Source: an uncultured Acidobacteriia bacterium (GTDB lineage Bacteria; Acidobacteriota; Terriglobia; Bryobacterales; Bryobacteraceae). From it: DNA of 35,679 nt. Below, piece by piece: positions 1 through 8,126 of the stretch (position 1 is the stretch's first letter; every line of letters starts with the position of its first letter). The translations under genes and the position numbers were made by a program. The notes beneath the pieces were generated by a model. The model did no database searches, was not told the DNA's origin, and saw only the letters and a program-made list of their open reading frames with translations. The stretch lies in contig CAIKMJ010000048.1 of the NCBI GenBank assembly GCA_903828455.1, forward strand, positions 1-35,679, read 5' to 3'.

Positions 1-2
1 CG

Positions 3-251
3 CGCTATCCCGAACCGGACGAAGATTCACCCGATGCCGATACGCCAAACAGCCAAATCGCACCCGAAAATACCAAAGAACCCCAGAACCAGTTGAAAAC
101 ACAGGACCGCGCCGCCCAGCCCGCACCCGCCGCAGCCCAAAGCACCGTCCACAACCCCCACGCATCCACCCCGAACCCGGCCCCGTCGCCCGATCCGCGC
201 CCCGCCACCCCGCAATCGTCATCGTCCGGAGGTCAAAAGCAAGCCGCCTGA
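3..251 (+). CDS. C-terminal tail of an unidentified protein (5' partial)
   Basis: An open frame enters from the left edge and stops with TGA at 249-251, giving 82 visible residues. It starts acidic (RYPEPDEDSPDAD) and becomes a low-complexity tail rich in Pro, Ala, Gln, Ser and Asn, ending SSSSGGQKQAA. This looks like a disordered C-terminal extension, and no domain can be recognised. The other two plus frames are either interrupted or less protein-like. It is convergent with the minus-strand gene ending at 317. The function is unknown because the body of the protein lies outside the window. Confidence 0.5.
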   Translation, partial: RYPEPDEDSPDADTPNSQIAPENTKEPQNQLKTQDRAAQPAPAAAQSTVHNPHASTPNPAPSPDPRPATPQSSSSGGQKQAA

Positions 252-316
252 CCCGCACTTCCACCTCGAATTCATCCCGCGGGGAAAACAGGACAGCCCG
301 GGTGTGCCCCGTCGCG

Positions 317-688
317 TCAGCGTCTTTTTTGTTTCGTCAGGATTCGCAGCGCGCAGCCGATCATCGCCGATATCGGTCCGATCCCGCCCACCGTGATCTC
401 GTACCAGCTCGGCCGCGCCAGCGCCTGCTGATGCATCGATACGAAGCTCGCCATCACCAGCAGAAACCCAACCGTCGCCGCATGCGCATACTCGCGCGTG
501 CCCGCCAGCAGCGCCGCCGCATACCCGCCCGCCACCGAAGCGCCGATCGTCCAGAACAGCAACGGAAACCCGAAGCCCAGCGACTCGCCCGGAATATCCG
601 GCCCCGTCACCAGCGGCCACAGGCGCAACAAAGCCAGAATCAGCACGAATCCGGCCACGATGGAGAGAATGCTGCGAACGATCTTCAA
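317..688 (-). CDS. Small integral membrane protein, unknown function
   Basis: A 123-residue hydrophobic protein with about four predicted membrane segments: roughly residues 5-28 (SILSIVAGFVLILALLRLWP), 40-62, 68-86 and 98-115. It ends in a basic tail, LTKQKRR, which suggests a cytoplasmic C terminus. The start is TTG at 688; no strong Shine-Dalgarno precedes it and a downstream in-frame GTG is an alternative. It lies 18 nt after the UPF0182 stop, so it is probably the last gene of the pyr operon. I do not recognise a family, and a link to pyrimidine metabolism is not shown by the sequence. Confidence 0.7.
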   Translation of the reverse strand: MKIVRSILSIVAGFVLILALLRLWPLVTGPDIPGESLGFGFPLLFWTIGASVAGGYAAALLAGTREYAHAATVGFLLVMASFVSMHQQALARPSWYEITVGGIGPISAMIGCALRILTKQKRR

Positions 689-706
689 ACTACTACTTTG
701 CCACCG

Positions 707-3442
707 CTACTTGCTTACTTCGGTCTGGATGGCCTCGAGTTCGCGTCCCGCCTCGGACCACTTGCCCTGGCTCGCCAGCGTCCGGTAGCGTTCCAGATGC
801 TGTCGCACGCTCTCGAGACGCGGGTCGCGGCCCGCGGGTGCAGCCGCCGGAGCGCTCGCCGGAGCAGCGCCGGCCTTTGTCGCCGCCGGTGCTTCGGTCC
901 GTCCCCCGCCGCCTGCTCCGCCCAGTTGCGCCAGCCCGTCGTCGTAAGTGTCCGAATAGATCAGCCGGTTGCCCACCGCCAGCACCACTTTCTTCATCTG
1001 CGGCATCCGCGCCTGCGTCGCCTGCAGATAAATCGGCGAAACGTACAGGAAGTTTTCGCCCATCGGCAGCACCAGCGTCTGGCCCTGCAGCACCTGCGAT
1101 CCCTGCTGGTTCCACAGCGTCAGATCTTTCGAAATGTTCTGATCCTGGTTGATCCGCGCATTGATCTGCATCGGCCCCAGAATCAGCTCCTGCTTGGAGA
1201 GCAGCAGCACCGCCACTTCGCCGAGCTTGTCGCCGTCGCACCGCGCCAGCATCACGCCGATCAGGTTCTCCTTCGAAAGCGGCGTGAACGTCGTCATCAG
1301 CAGAAACTCCGGCTTCGTCTCGCCCGGCAGCGTCGCGAAGACGTACGTCGGGCTCACCGGCTTCGGCTCCGCATTCTGCCCGCCCGAGTATTTGGAAAGC
1401 TCCCAGACGTCCTCGTTGTTGTAGAACGCCTGCGGATTGCGCATGTGATACACGCGGTACAGGTCGCTCTGCACGCGGAACAGCTCTTCGGCGTAGCGCG
1501 TGTGGGCGCGCAGCGCCGCCGGCATCTTCGCGGCGTCTTCGTACAGCGTCGGGAACAGCGTCCGGTAGGCCGCAATCACCGGATCGGCCGCATCGAACAC
1601 GTAGAGGTGCGTCTCGCCGTCGTAGGCGTCAATCGTCGCCTTCACCGAATTGCGGATGTAATTGATCCCCCCGTATGCGTCCACCTCCCGGGAGAACGGA
1701 TGCGAGTCCGATGTCGTGTAGCCGTCGACCATCCACACCATCCGGCCCTCCGGCGTCACCACCAGATACGGGTCGTTGTCCCACGTCAGGTACGGCGCCA
1801 GCGTAGCCAGTCGTTCGCGCACCCGGCGGTGGATCATCATGCGGCTGTGATCGGTCAGGTAGCCGGTCAGGATGATGTTCGTGTCGCCGTACTCGATCGT
1901 CGCCGCCGCGCGCATCAGCAGCGAGGAGATCGGAAATCCGCCCTTGCCCTGATACCGCGTCTTCGCGTTGTCCGACCCCTTCGGGTAATCGAATTCCTCC
2001 TGCGCCGTATCGACGAAAACCGGCTCCTGCTGCAGTTCGCCGAAGTACAGCTCCGGCCGCGTCACCTTCAGCGACGGCGTCTTCACCTCCGGCGGCATGT
2101 CCTGGATCAGGTAAGACGGCTGCCCGTCGGGTGTGATCTTCGCCACCTCCGAAAGCACCAGCCCGTAGCCGTGCGTGTAAATGAAGTGCGGATTGATCCA
2201 GCTCGACTGCGTCCCCGGCAGCTGCGTGATGTCGAGTTCGCGCGGCGAAAGCAGCACCTGCCGGTACTGGCCGTCGATCGTGTAGCGGTCCACGTCGGTA
2301 TCGTGAAACGCGTAGTACGGCCGCAGCGCCTGCATCTGCGTCACGGTGTCGTGGAACGGCCGCCAGTCCCAGAGCCGCACGTTGTCGAGCATCGCCTTGT
2401 TTTTGACCACGTCGATTGCGCCGCCCGCTTTGGTCGCAATCTCGACTTCATGAATGTGCGTATCGAGTCCGTACGCCGCGCGCGTGGCCTCAATGTGCGT
2501 CTGGATGTAGGGCCGCTCCAGCGAGATCTCGTTCGGCTTCACGTAGAACGAACCCGCCACCGCCGGCACCGTCATCAGCAGCGCGAAACTGGCGCCGATC
2601 AGCGCCGCCGCCGCGATCCAGCGCCGCAGCGTCACCAGCACCGCGCCAGTCAGCAGCGCCGCAATCACCACCCAGTACAGCGGCAGCGTGAAATGCGCGT
2701 CCGTGTAATCCACCCCGACCATGAACCGGTGCTGGTTCCAGACCATCTCAAACCGGCCCAGGTAAAACTTAGCCGCAAACGCCACCAGCGTGAACGCCAG
2801 CGCCCCGCGCAGAAACTTCGATTCCAGCCCGCCGCTCAGCTGGAACATCGAAAGATCCAGCGGCCGGCCCACCAGCTCGGGCAGCGTGAAGCGCAGCTGC
2901 CAGCCGCGCGCCGTGATCCAGTAAACAAGGATCGTAACGATCACCAGCGCCAGCAGGTAGCCGCGAATGTCGGACCAGAACGGCAGGTCGAAAAGGTAGA
3001 ACGTCACCGGCTGCCCGAACACCGGATCGGCGAAGCCCGGCATGGAGGGCAGTGTGCGGCTGCCGGCAAAACGCAGCACCGTCCAGTTATCGATGCCCGC
3101 CGCGGCGATGAAGAACGACAGCGCCAGCAGCCCCACGCTCGCCAGCCGCGAGTAGATGGGGTAATCGCTCACCTGGCCGCGCGCGAAGTGTACCCCGCGG
3201 GCATGAGCAATCAGCAGCACGATCCAGCCGAGAACGGTTGCCGCCGTCACCGGCAGCGTCGAGTAGGCGTAGAGATCGAACCAGGTGTGAACCTGCCCGA
3301 TCTCCTTCCACCACGAATATTCAATGAGGAGAGAAGCGCCCCAGCGAACCGCCACCAGCAGCGCGATGGCCGCAACAAACAGGCCGATAATTCCGAACCG
3401 CGGCGCGGGCCGCCTTCCGCCGGTAATTACTCTTTCTTCCAT
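707..3442 (-). CDS. UPF0182 family large membrane protein
   Basis: A 911-residue protein matching the UPF0182/COG1615 layout: a multi-helix N-terminal membrane region (about residues 20-300) with the typical EYSWWKEIGQ...TWFDLY stretch after the first helix, then a long soluble domain of about 500 residues and an Ala/Pro-rich linker before a short helical C terminus. The molecular function of the family is not established. The ATG start lies inside the 3' end of pyrC (16-nt overlap), so translation is probably coupled to pyrC. The length is normal for the family and no truncation is seen. The C-terminal linker (about residues 840-875) is low complexity, with repeated APAA-like units. Confidence 0.93.
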   Translation of the reverse strand: MEERVITGGRRPAPRFGIIGLFVAAIALLVAVRWGASLLIEYSWWKEIGQVHTWFDLYAYSTLPVTAATVLGWIVLLIAHARGVHFARGQVSDYPIYSRLASVGLLALSFFIAAAGIDNWTVLRFAGSRTLPSMPGFADPVFGQPVTFYLFDLPFWSDIRGYLLALVIVTILVYWITARGWQLRFTLPELVGRPLDLSMFQLSGGLESKFLRGALAFTLVAFAAKFYLGRFEMVWNQHRFMVGVDYTDAHFTLPLYWVVIAALLTGAVLVTLRRWIAAAALIGASFALLMTVPAVAGSFYVKPNEISLERPYIQTHIEATRAAYGLDTHIHEVEIATKAGGAIDVVKNKAMLDNVRLWDWRPFHDTVTQMQALRPYYAFHDTDVDRYTIDGQYRQVLLSPRELDITQLPGTQSSWINPHFIYTHGYGLVLSEVAKITPDGQPSYLIQDMPPEVKTPSLKVTRPELYFGELQQEPVFVDTAQEEFDYPKGSDNAKTRYQGKGGFPISSLLMRAAATIEYGDTNIILTGYLTDHSRMMIHRRVRERLATLAPYLTWDNDPYLVVTPEGRMVWMVDGYTTSDSHPFSREVDAYGGINYIRNSVKATIDAYDGETHLYVFDAADPVIAAYRTLFPTLYEDAAKMPAALRAHTRYAEELFRVQSDLYRVYHMRNPQAFYNNEDVWELSKYSGGQNAEPKPVSPTYVFATLPGETKPEFLLMTTFTPLSKENLIGVMLARCDGDKLGEVAVLLLSKQELILGPMQINARINQDQNISKDLTLWNQQGSQVLQGQTLVLPMGENFLYVSPIYLQATQARMPQMKKVVLAVGNRLIYSDTYDDGLAQLGGAGGGGRTEAPAATKAGAAPASAPAAAPAGRDPRLESVRQHLERYRTLASQGKWSEAGRELEAIQTEVSK

Positions 3443-4710
3443 ACGATCTTGCCTCTCACAATCGTTGCGAGAGGCCCGCCGCGGAACCTGCGTCCGCTGA
3501 ACGGTGAGTTACGGCTCTTCGAGAACGACTGTTGAACATCATACGTCCATTCCGTCTCGGTGTCGAAGATCGTAATATCCGCCGGTGCGCCCGGCGCGAG
3601 CGTTCCGCGGTCGAGCCGCAGGATTCCCGCCGGGCCCGTGGTGAACAGCTCCACCATCCGGCCCACCGTGATGTGGCCCGGATGCACCAGTTCGCTGAGC
3701 GTCAGGCCGATGGCGGTTTCGAGCCCCGTGATCCCGAACGGGCAGCGCTCGAACTCCTGCATCTTCTCGTCGCCCGCGTGCGGCGCATGATCCGTTGCGA
3801 TGGCGTCCACCACGCCGCCGGCAATCGCTTTGATGATGGCATCCACGTCGTGCGCGCAGCGCAGCGGCGGCTTCATCTTGTAATTGCTGTCGTAGGTGAC
3901 CACCTCTTCGTCGGTGATCGCAAAATGGTGCGGCGTCACTTCGCAGCTGACCTTCAGCCCGCGCGCCTTGGCGAACGCCACCATCTCGGCCGAATGCGTG
4001 GTCGACATGTGCGCCACGTGGTAGTGCGCGCCGGTGAGCTCGGCCAGCAGCAGATCGCGCGCCACCATCACGTCTTCCGATGCCGCCGGAATGCCGCGCA
4101 GCCCGAGCCGCACCGATTCGCGGCCCTCGTGCATGTCGCCGCCCGCGCTGAGGTTCAGGTCTTCGCAGTGGTCGATCACCGGGATGCCCAGCGCCGCCGC
4201 CAGTTCCATCGCCCGCCGCATCACGCGCGCGTTCATCACCGGCCGGCCGTCGTCCGAAATGGCGACAATGCCGGCGTCGCGCATCGACCCGATGGCCGCC
4301 AGCTCTTCGCCGAGGCTGCCCTTTGTGATCGCGCCGATGGCGAACACATTGACGGCCGCCACTTCACGCGCCCGCTGCAGAATGTAGCTGGTTACCGTTG
4401 CGCAGTCATTGACCGGCTTCGTATTCGGCATGCAGCAGATGGAAGTGAAGCCGCCCGCCGCCGCCGCGCGCGCGCCGGTTTCAATCGTCTCGGCGTGTTC
4501 GATGCCCGGCTCGCGCAGATGCACGTGCATGTCGATAAAGCCAGGCGCCACGATCGCGCCGGTGGCATCGTATTCGGCCAGCCCGTCTTCGGGAAGTATG
4601 CCGCGGCCCACCGATTCAATGTGGCCGTCGCGCACCAGCACGTCGGCAACGGCGTCGCCGCCCGATGCCGGGTCGATCACGCGGCCGTTGCGGATGAGGA
4701 TCGAGCTCAT
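3427..4710 (-). CDS. pyrC: Dihydroorotase (class I)
   Basis: This enzyme catalyses the reversible cyclisation of N-carbamoyl-aspartate to dihydroorotate, step three of de novo pyrimidine synthesis, in the cytoplasm. The 427-residue protein has the zinc motif HVHLREPG (His62, His64), MPNTKP near 94-99, Asp153 in the SDDGRP segment, EVTPHHF near 257-263 and the catalytic Asp in TDHAPH (306-311). These are the class I amidohydrolase residues, so it is predicted to be active. Its ATG shares one base with the pyrB stop (TAATG on the minus strand), giving tight coupling, and its end overlaps the UPF0182 gene. Full length for the family. Confidence 0.97.
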   Translation of the reverse strand: MSSILIRNGRVIDPASGGDAVADVLVRDGHIESVGRGILPEDGLAEYDATGAIVAPGFIDMHVHLREPGIEHAETIETGARAAAAGGFTSICCMPNTKPVNDCATVTSYILQRAREVAAVNVFAIGAITKGSLGEELAAIGSMRDAGIVAISDDGRPVMNARVMRRAMELAAALGIPVIDHCEDLNLSAGGDMHEGRESVRLGLRGIPAASEDVMVARDLLLAELTGAHYHVAHMSTTHSAEMVAFAKARGLKVSCEVTPHHFAITDEEVVTYDSNYKMKPPLRCAHDVDAIIKAIAGGVVDAIATDHAPHAGDEKMQEFERCPFGITGLETAIGLTLSELVHPGHITVGRMVELFTTGPAGILRLDRGTLAPGAPADITIFDTETEWTYDVQQSFSKSRNSPFSGRRFRGGPLATIVRGKIVWKKE

Positions 4711-5663
4711 TATGCCGCTGCTCCCGTCCCGACTTCGTCGGAAAGTATTCGTTCGAGCACTGCCATTCGCACCGAGATGCCGTTTTCCACCTGATTGAGA
4801 ATCACCGAACGCTGGCTGTCCGCCACGTCAGAACTCAGCTCCTGGCCGCGATTGATCGGCCCCGGATGCATCACAATAACGTCCGGCTTCGCCAGTTCCA
4901 GATGTTCGAGCCGCAGCCCGTAGTAACGGAAATATTCGCCCGATGCCATAGGCGCTTCGTGCTGCCGTTCCAGTTGCACGCGGAGCATCATAATTACATC
5001 CGCGCCGCGGATCGCATCGGTCATATGATTGGTGAGCCGGATCCCGGGCGCCAGCAGACCCAGTTCCTTCGGCAGCAGCGAGGGCGGGCCGCAAAGCACA
5101 ATCTCGGCGCCGAACTTCGACAGCAGATGAACGTTGGAGCGCGCCACGCGGCTGTGCGCGATGTCGCCGATAATGGCCACCCGCAGCCCTTCGAGGCTCG
5201 GCCGCTGATCGAGAATCGTGCGCGCGTCGAGCAGCGCCTGTGTCGGATGTTCGTGCGTGCCGTCGCCCGCGTTGATGATGGGGATCTGGAGGTGCCGAGC
5301 CAGGAAATGCGGTGCGCCCGACGCGGAGTGGCGCATCACAATGGCATTCGGCCGCATGGCCACCAGCGTGTTCAGCGTATCCACCAGCGATTCGCCCTTG
5401 GTCACGCTCGAAGCCTGCGCCGCGATCGAAACCGTATCCGCGCCGAGCCTGCGCTCGGCGATCTCAAAACTCACCCGCGTTCTCGTGGAGGCTTCGAAGA
5501 AGAGATTGACGATGAGCTTGCCGCGCAGCACGTCGAGGCGGCGGAAACTTTCGTTCTGGATCGGCTGGAAGAAGTGCGCCCGTTCCAGAATCGCCTGTAT
5601 TTCGGCCCGGTCGAGGCTCTCGATGTCGAGCAGCCCGGCGGGCTTTCTGGCTGGAGGATTCAT
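4710..5663 (-). CDS. pyrB: Aspartate carbamoyltransferase catalytic chain
   Basis: Condenses carbamoyl phosphate with aspartate, the committed step of pyrimidine synthesis. The 317-residue chain shows the carbamoyl-phosphate loop STRTR (59-63), the HPTQ motif (139-142), an RVQLER segment near 228-233 and the closing HPGPINRG near 266-273, all hallmarks of ATCase catalytic chains. No regulatory PyrI chain is encoded beside it, which fits organisms that control the pathway through PyrR. The gene follows pyrR by 14 nt and overlaps pyrC by one base, giving an operon pyrR-pyrB-pyrC as in many bacteria. Confidence 0.97.
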   Translation of the reverse strand: MNPPARKPAGLLDIESLDRAEIQAILERAHFFQPIQNESFRRLDVLRGKLIVNLFFEASTRTRVSFEIAERRLGADTVSIAAQASSVTKGESLVDTLNTLVAMRPNAIVMRHSASGAPHFLARHLQIPIINAGDGTHEHPTQALLDARTILDQRPSLEGLRVAIIGDIAHSRVARSNVHLLSKFGAEIVLCGPPSLLPKELGLLAPGIRLTNHMTDAIRGADVIMMLRVQLERQHEAPMASGEYFRYYGLRLEHLELAKPDVIVMHPGPINRGQELSSDVADSQRSVILNQVENGISVRMAVLERILSDEVGTGAAA

Positions 5664-5677
5664 CGAATGGCCCGGCT

Positions 5678-6232
5678 TCAGTCCGCTACCCGTTCGCAGA
5701 GCAGGACCTTTTCCATTTCATCGATCTCCTGAAACTTCACTTCGATGATTTCGTCGTCGCTGGTCTGCACGTTGCGCCCCACGTAGCGCGCTTCGATGGG
5801 CAGTTCGCGGTGGCCGCGGTCGATCAGCACCAGCAACTGGACGCGCGCCGGACGGCCCTGATCGAACAGCCCGTCCAGAGCGGCGCGGATGGTGCGGCCG
5901 GTATAGAGAACGTCGTCCATCAGCACGATGTCCTTGCCCTGAATCGGGAAGTTAATTTCGGTGCTGTTCAGCACCGGCTTTGTATCCACCGTGCTCAGGT
6001 CGTCGCGGTAAAGGTTGATGTCCAGAATCCCCACCGGAATGGTGCGCTTTTCCAGTGCCTGGATCTTGGCGGCAAGCCGCATGGCGAGCGGTACGCCGCG
6101 CCGGCGGATGCCGATAAACGCCAGCTTGTCCAGATCTTTCGTCTGTTCAAGGATTTCGTGCGCCAGCCGGACAAGTGTCCGGTCGATTTCCGAGGCGCTC
6201 ATGAGTTGGGATTTGACCTGGGTCTGGGCCAT
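5678..6232 (-). CDS. pyrR: Bifunctional PyrR: pyr operon regulator / uracil phosphoribosyltransferase
   Basis: A 184-residue phosphoribosyltransferase-fold protein with the PRPP-binding signature VLMDDVLYTGRT at 103-114. In its family PyrR binds UMP and pyr leader RNA to attenuate transcription, and often has uracil phosphoribosyltransferase activity. It is the first enzyme-regulator gene of the pyr operon, 14 nt before pyrB. A GC-rich hairpin (6254-6273) lies just upstream, but no antiterminator/terminator pair with a U-run is visible, so the RNA target is not obvious. A TACAAT hexamer ends 7 nt before the ATG, hinting at a leaderless internal promoter. Confidence 0.95.
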   Translation of the reverse strand: MAQTQVKSQLMSASEIDRTLVRLAHEILEQTKDLDKLAFIGIRRRGVPLAMRLAAKIQALEKRTIPVGILDINLYRDDLSTVDTKPVLNSTEINFPIQGKDIVLMDDVLYTGRTIRAALDGLFDQGRPARVQLLVLIDRGHRELPIEARYVGRNVQTSDDEIIEVKFQEIDEMEKVLLCERVAD

Positions 6233-6239
6233 CGAACGG

Positions 6240-6245
6240 ATTGTA
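6240..6245 (-). promoter_or_regulatory. Candidate -10 element before pyrR (TACAAT)
   Basis: On the minus strand TACAAT ends 7 nt before the pyrR ATG, the spacing expected of a leaderless transcript. No convincing -35 element is visible. It belongs to a recurrent pattern seen at seven other starts in this window. Confidence 0.35.
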
Positions 6246-6253
6246 GCGCATGT

Positions 6254-6273
6254 GCCGCCGCAATACCGGCGGC
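6254..6273 (-). other. GC-rich hairpin between the secreted-protein gene and pyrR
   Basis: A perfect 7-bp inverted repeat (GCCGCCG/CGGCGGC) with a 6-nt loop sits 13 nt after the upstream stop codon. No U-run follows, so it is not a classical intrinsic terminator. It could stabilise or separate the transcripts, or be a target for PyrR; the sequence does not decide. Confidence 0.35.
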
Positions 6274-6286
6274 GCGGCGACGGCCG

Positions 6287-6652
6287 TCAATAGTAGCCCT
6301 TCATCCGGTCGCGAATCCGCCGCGTCCTTTTTTCCAGCTCGTCCAGTTGTTTTAGTGAGGCCACCGACAGCACGAAGCGGTCGTTCTTTTCCAGATCGTC
6401 GGCAAACTGCTTCGCCAGTTCCGCCAGTTCCCGCGCTTCCTTGAGGTTTTGCGCGTGTGCGGCCTTGACGATCTCATCCTGCTGCTTCTTTCCGTTGGGC
6501 AGCCGCACATCGCCCGCCTCGTCCTTGTCCAGATCGCCCGGGCGGGCCCCGCGGTCCTGTGCCACCGCCAGTTGCGCGGTCAGGCCAAGCAGCAGCAGCG
6601 CGCGCCGCCGGGCCTGAAACGCCTGCCCGCCGTCATGGGGATCGTCGTTCAC
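6287..6652 (-). CDS. Small secreted charged helical protein, unknown function
   Basis: A 121-residue protein read from GTG at 6652. The N terminus has a basic patch (RRR), a hydrophobic core (ALLLLGLTAQLAVA) and an AVA-Q signal-peptidase-like site near residue 31. The mature part is rich in Lys, Glu, Asp and Leu, with heptad-like helices (KEARELAELAKQFADDLEKN ... LDELEKRTRRIRDRMKG), suggesting a coiled coil in the periplasm. The start is supported by a TATGAT hexamer 9 nt upstream. It lies 54 nt before pyrR on the same strand and is divergent from hom. I do not recognise a named family. Confidence 0.65.
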   Translation of the reverse strand: MNDDPHDGGQAFQARRRALLLLGLTAQLAVAQDRGARPGDLDKDEAGDVRLPNGKKQQDEIVKAAHAQNLKEARELAELAKQFADDLEKNDRFVLSVASLKQLDELEKRTRRIRDRMKGYY

Positions 6653-6661
6653 GTCCGTATC

Positions 6662-6667
6662 ATCATA
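6662..6667 (-). promoter_or_regulatory. Candidate -10 element (TATGAT) for the 6287-6652 gene
   Basis: TATGAT on the minus strand lies 9 nt before the GTG start at 6652. It matches the consensus -10 well and is part of the short-leader pattern; no clear -35 is seen. Confidence 0.4.
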
Positions 6668-6730
6668 TCGTCGCCGCGGCCCGGGTGCCCGCCGCTGCTG
6701 CCGCGGAAGTCGCCGTGAAAACTGCCCGGT

Positions 6731-6736
6731 TATCAT
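6731..6736 (+). promoter_or_regulatory. Candidate -10 element (TATCAT) for hom
   Basis: TATCAT lies 10 nt before the ATG at 6747. It overlaps the in-frame ATG at 6735, which argues that 6747 is the real start of hom. It faces the minus-strand TATGAT at 6662-6667 across a short divergent intergenic region. Confidence 0.4.
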
Positions 6737-6746
6737 GGGCGAGACG

Positions 6747-8054
6747 ATGAAAGACGTATATGTTGGCGTAATCGGGCTGGGCAACGTCGGTTCAGGTACG
6801 CTTGCCATTCTGACGGCGGATGCCGAACAGATTGCCCTCAAGCTTGGTTTCCGTCTGCGCGTGGCCGCCGTTTGCAGCCGTTCGGTCGCCTCCGTGAAGC
6901 TGCCCGACGGACTCGGTGACGACGTGTTGCGTACCACGGACTGGCGTGAAGTCGTCGCCGATCCCCGCGTGGAGATCGTCGCCGAACTGGTCGGCGGCAC
7001 CACCACGGCGCGCGAAATCATCGAGGCCTCCATCGCCCACGGCAAGTCCATCGTCACGGCCAATAAGGAACTCATGGCGCTCAGCGGCGCCGAAATCTGG
7101 GACCGCGCCATCAAAGCCAAAATCAATCTGGCGATGGAAGCCAGCGTGGCCGGCGGCATCCCCATTCACGCCGTGCTTCGCGAAGGCATCTCCGGCGACC
7201 GCATCATCGCCCTCGCCGGCATCCTCAACGGCACCAGCAATTACATCCTCACCGAGATGGAGCGCAGCGGCACTCCCTTCGATGAGATCCTCGCCGAAGC
7301 GCAGAAGCTCGGCTACGCGGAAGCCGACCCGACCAACGACGTGGATGGCTACGACGCGCGCTCCAAACTGGCGCTGCTCGCCGCCCTCGCCTTCGGCGAA
7401 CGCATCACGCCCGCCGACATCTTCGTGGAAGGCATCCGCCGCATCACGCCGCAGGACTTCGATTACGCGCACCAGCTCGGCCACACGATCCGGCTCGTCT
7501 GCTCGGCGCGCCAGACCGAAAAGGGTCTGTTGCTCTCGGTGCGGCCGGCCCTGATCCCGCAGGATGCCATCCTCGCCAGCGTCAAAGGCGCCTACAACGC
7601 CGTCTGGGTGAAGGGCCACTACGGCGCCGATACTTTCTATTACGGACGCGGCGCCGGTCCCAGCCCCACCGGCGTGGCCGTCGTCAGCGACCTGATGCGC
7701 GTGGCGCGCGAGATCCGCTGCGGCAGCCCCGAACGCGTTTCGCCGTTTGCGCATGAGCGTCTGGGCAAGTACGAGCCGGTCTCGATCACCACGCAGCAGC
7801 GGCCGTTCTATCTGCGGTTCCGCGTGGAAGACCGCCCCGGCATCATCGCCGAACTGGCGGGCATTCTGGCGGCCAAGCAGATTGGTCTCGAAGCCGTGCT
7901 CCAGTTGCCGGCGGACGAAAAGCACAACCTGCCGTTCGTGATCACCGTGGAGCCGTCGAGCGAACTCGCGGTCCGGGAAGCGGTGGAGCAGATGAGCAAG
8001 CTCGACTTCCTCCGCGAGCCGCCGCTGGCGCTGCCGATCGAACCGGGTCTCTAA
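6747..8054 (+). CDS. hom: Homoserine dehydrogenase with C-terminal ACT domain
   Basis: Reduces aspartate semialdehyde to homoserine with NAD(P)H, the branch point to threonine and methionine. The 435-residue protein has the Rossmann motif GLGNVG (10-15), the TANKELMA segment, the NGTSNYILTEM homoserine dehydrogenase signature with the following EADPTNDVDGYDA catalytic stretch, and a C-terminal ACT domain (about 350-430, beginning YLRFRVEDRPG) typical of threonine feedback control. The start at 6747 is chosen because the alternative ATG at 6735 overlaps the -10-like TATCAT and adds only MGET; GGGCGAG ahead of 6747 could also be a weak ribosome site. No thrB or thrC is adjacent. Confidence 0.96.
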   Translation: MKDVYVGVIGLGNVGSGTLAILTADAEQIALKLGFRLRVAAVCSRSVASVKLPDGLGDDVLRTTDWREVVADPRVEIVAELVGGTTTAREIIEASIAHGKSIVTANKELMALSGAEIWDRAIKAKINLAMEASVAGGIPIHAVLREGISGDRIIALAGILNGTSNYILTEMERSGTPFDEILAEAQKLGYAEADPTNDVDGYDARSKLALLAALAFGERITPADIFVEGIRRITPQDFDYAHQLGHTIRLVCSARQTEKGLLLSVRPALIPQDAILASVKGAYNAVWVKGHYGADTFYYGRGAGPSPTGVAVVSDLMRVAREIRCGSPERVSPFAHERLGKYEPVSITTQQRPFYLRFRVEDRPGIIAELAGILAAKQIGLEAVLQLPADEKHNLPFVITVEPSSELAVREAVEQMSKLDFLREPPLALPIEPGL

Positions 8055-8111
8055 GCGAAGCCGAATTGCCTCGCCACAGTCAGCGGTGACCCGTCTGCAC
8101 GCCGCGCCGGG

Positions 8112-8117
8112 TAAACT
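8112..8117 (+). promoter_or_regulatory. Candidate -10 element (TAAACT) for larC
   Basis: TAAACT lies 9 nt before the larC GTG, in the 72-nt gap after hom. The same hexamer precedes the SDR gene and the acyl-CoA ligase gene. No Shine-Dalgarno is visible, which fits a short leader. Confidence 0.4.
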
Positions 8118-8126
8118 GGTTAGACC

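Noticed and set aside
302-3535. Very long plus-strand open frame (1077 codons) opposite UPF0182
   Set aside because: Arg/His/Gln-rich with no domain, antisense to a clear UPF0182 gene; a high-GC shadow frame.
6233-6286. PyrR-type attenuator before pyrR
   Set aside because: Only one GC hairpin without a U-run or competing antiterminator is seen; not enough to call a terminator or attenuator.
6735-6746. Alternative hom start at ATG 6735
   Set aside because: It overlaps the TATCAT hexamer, has no ribosome site and adds only four residues.
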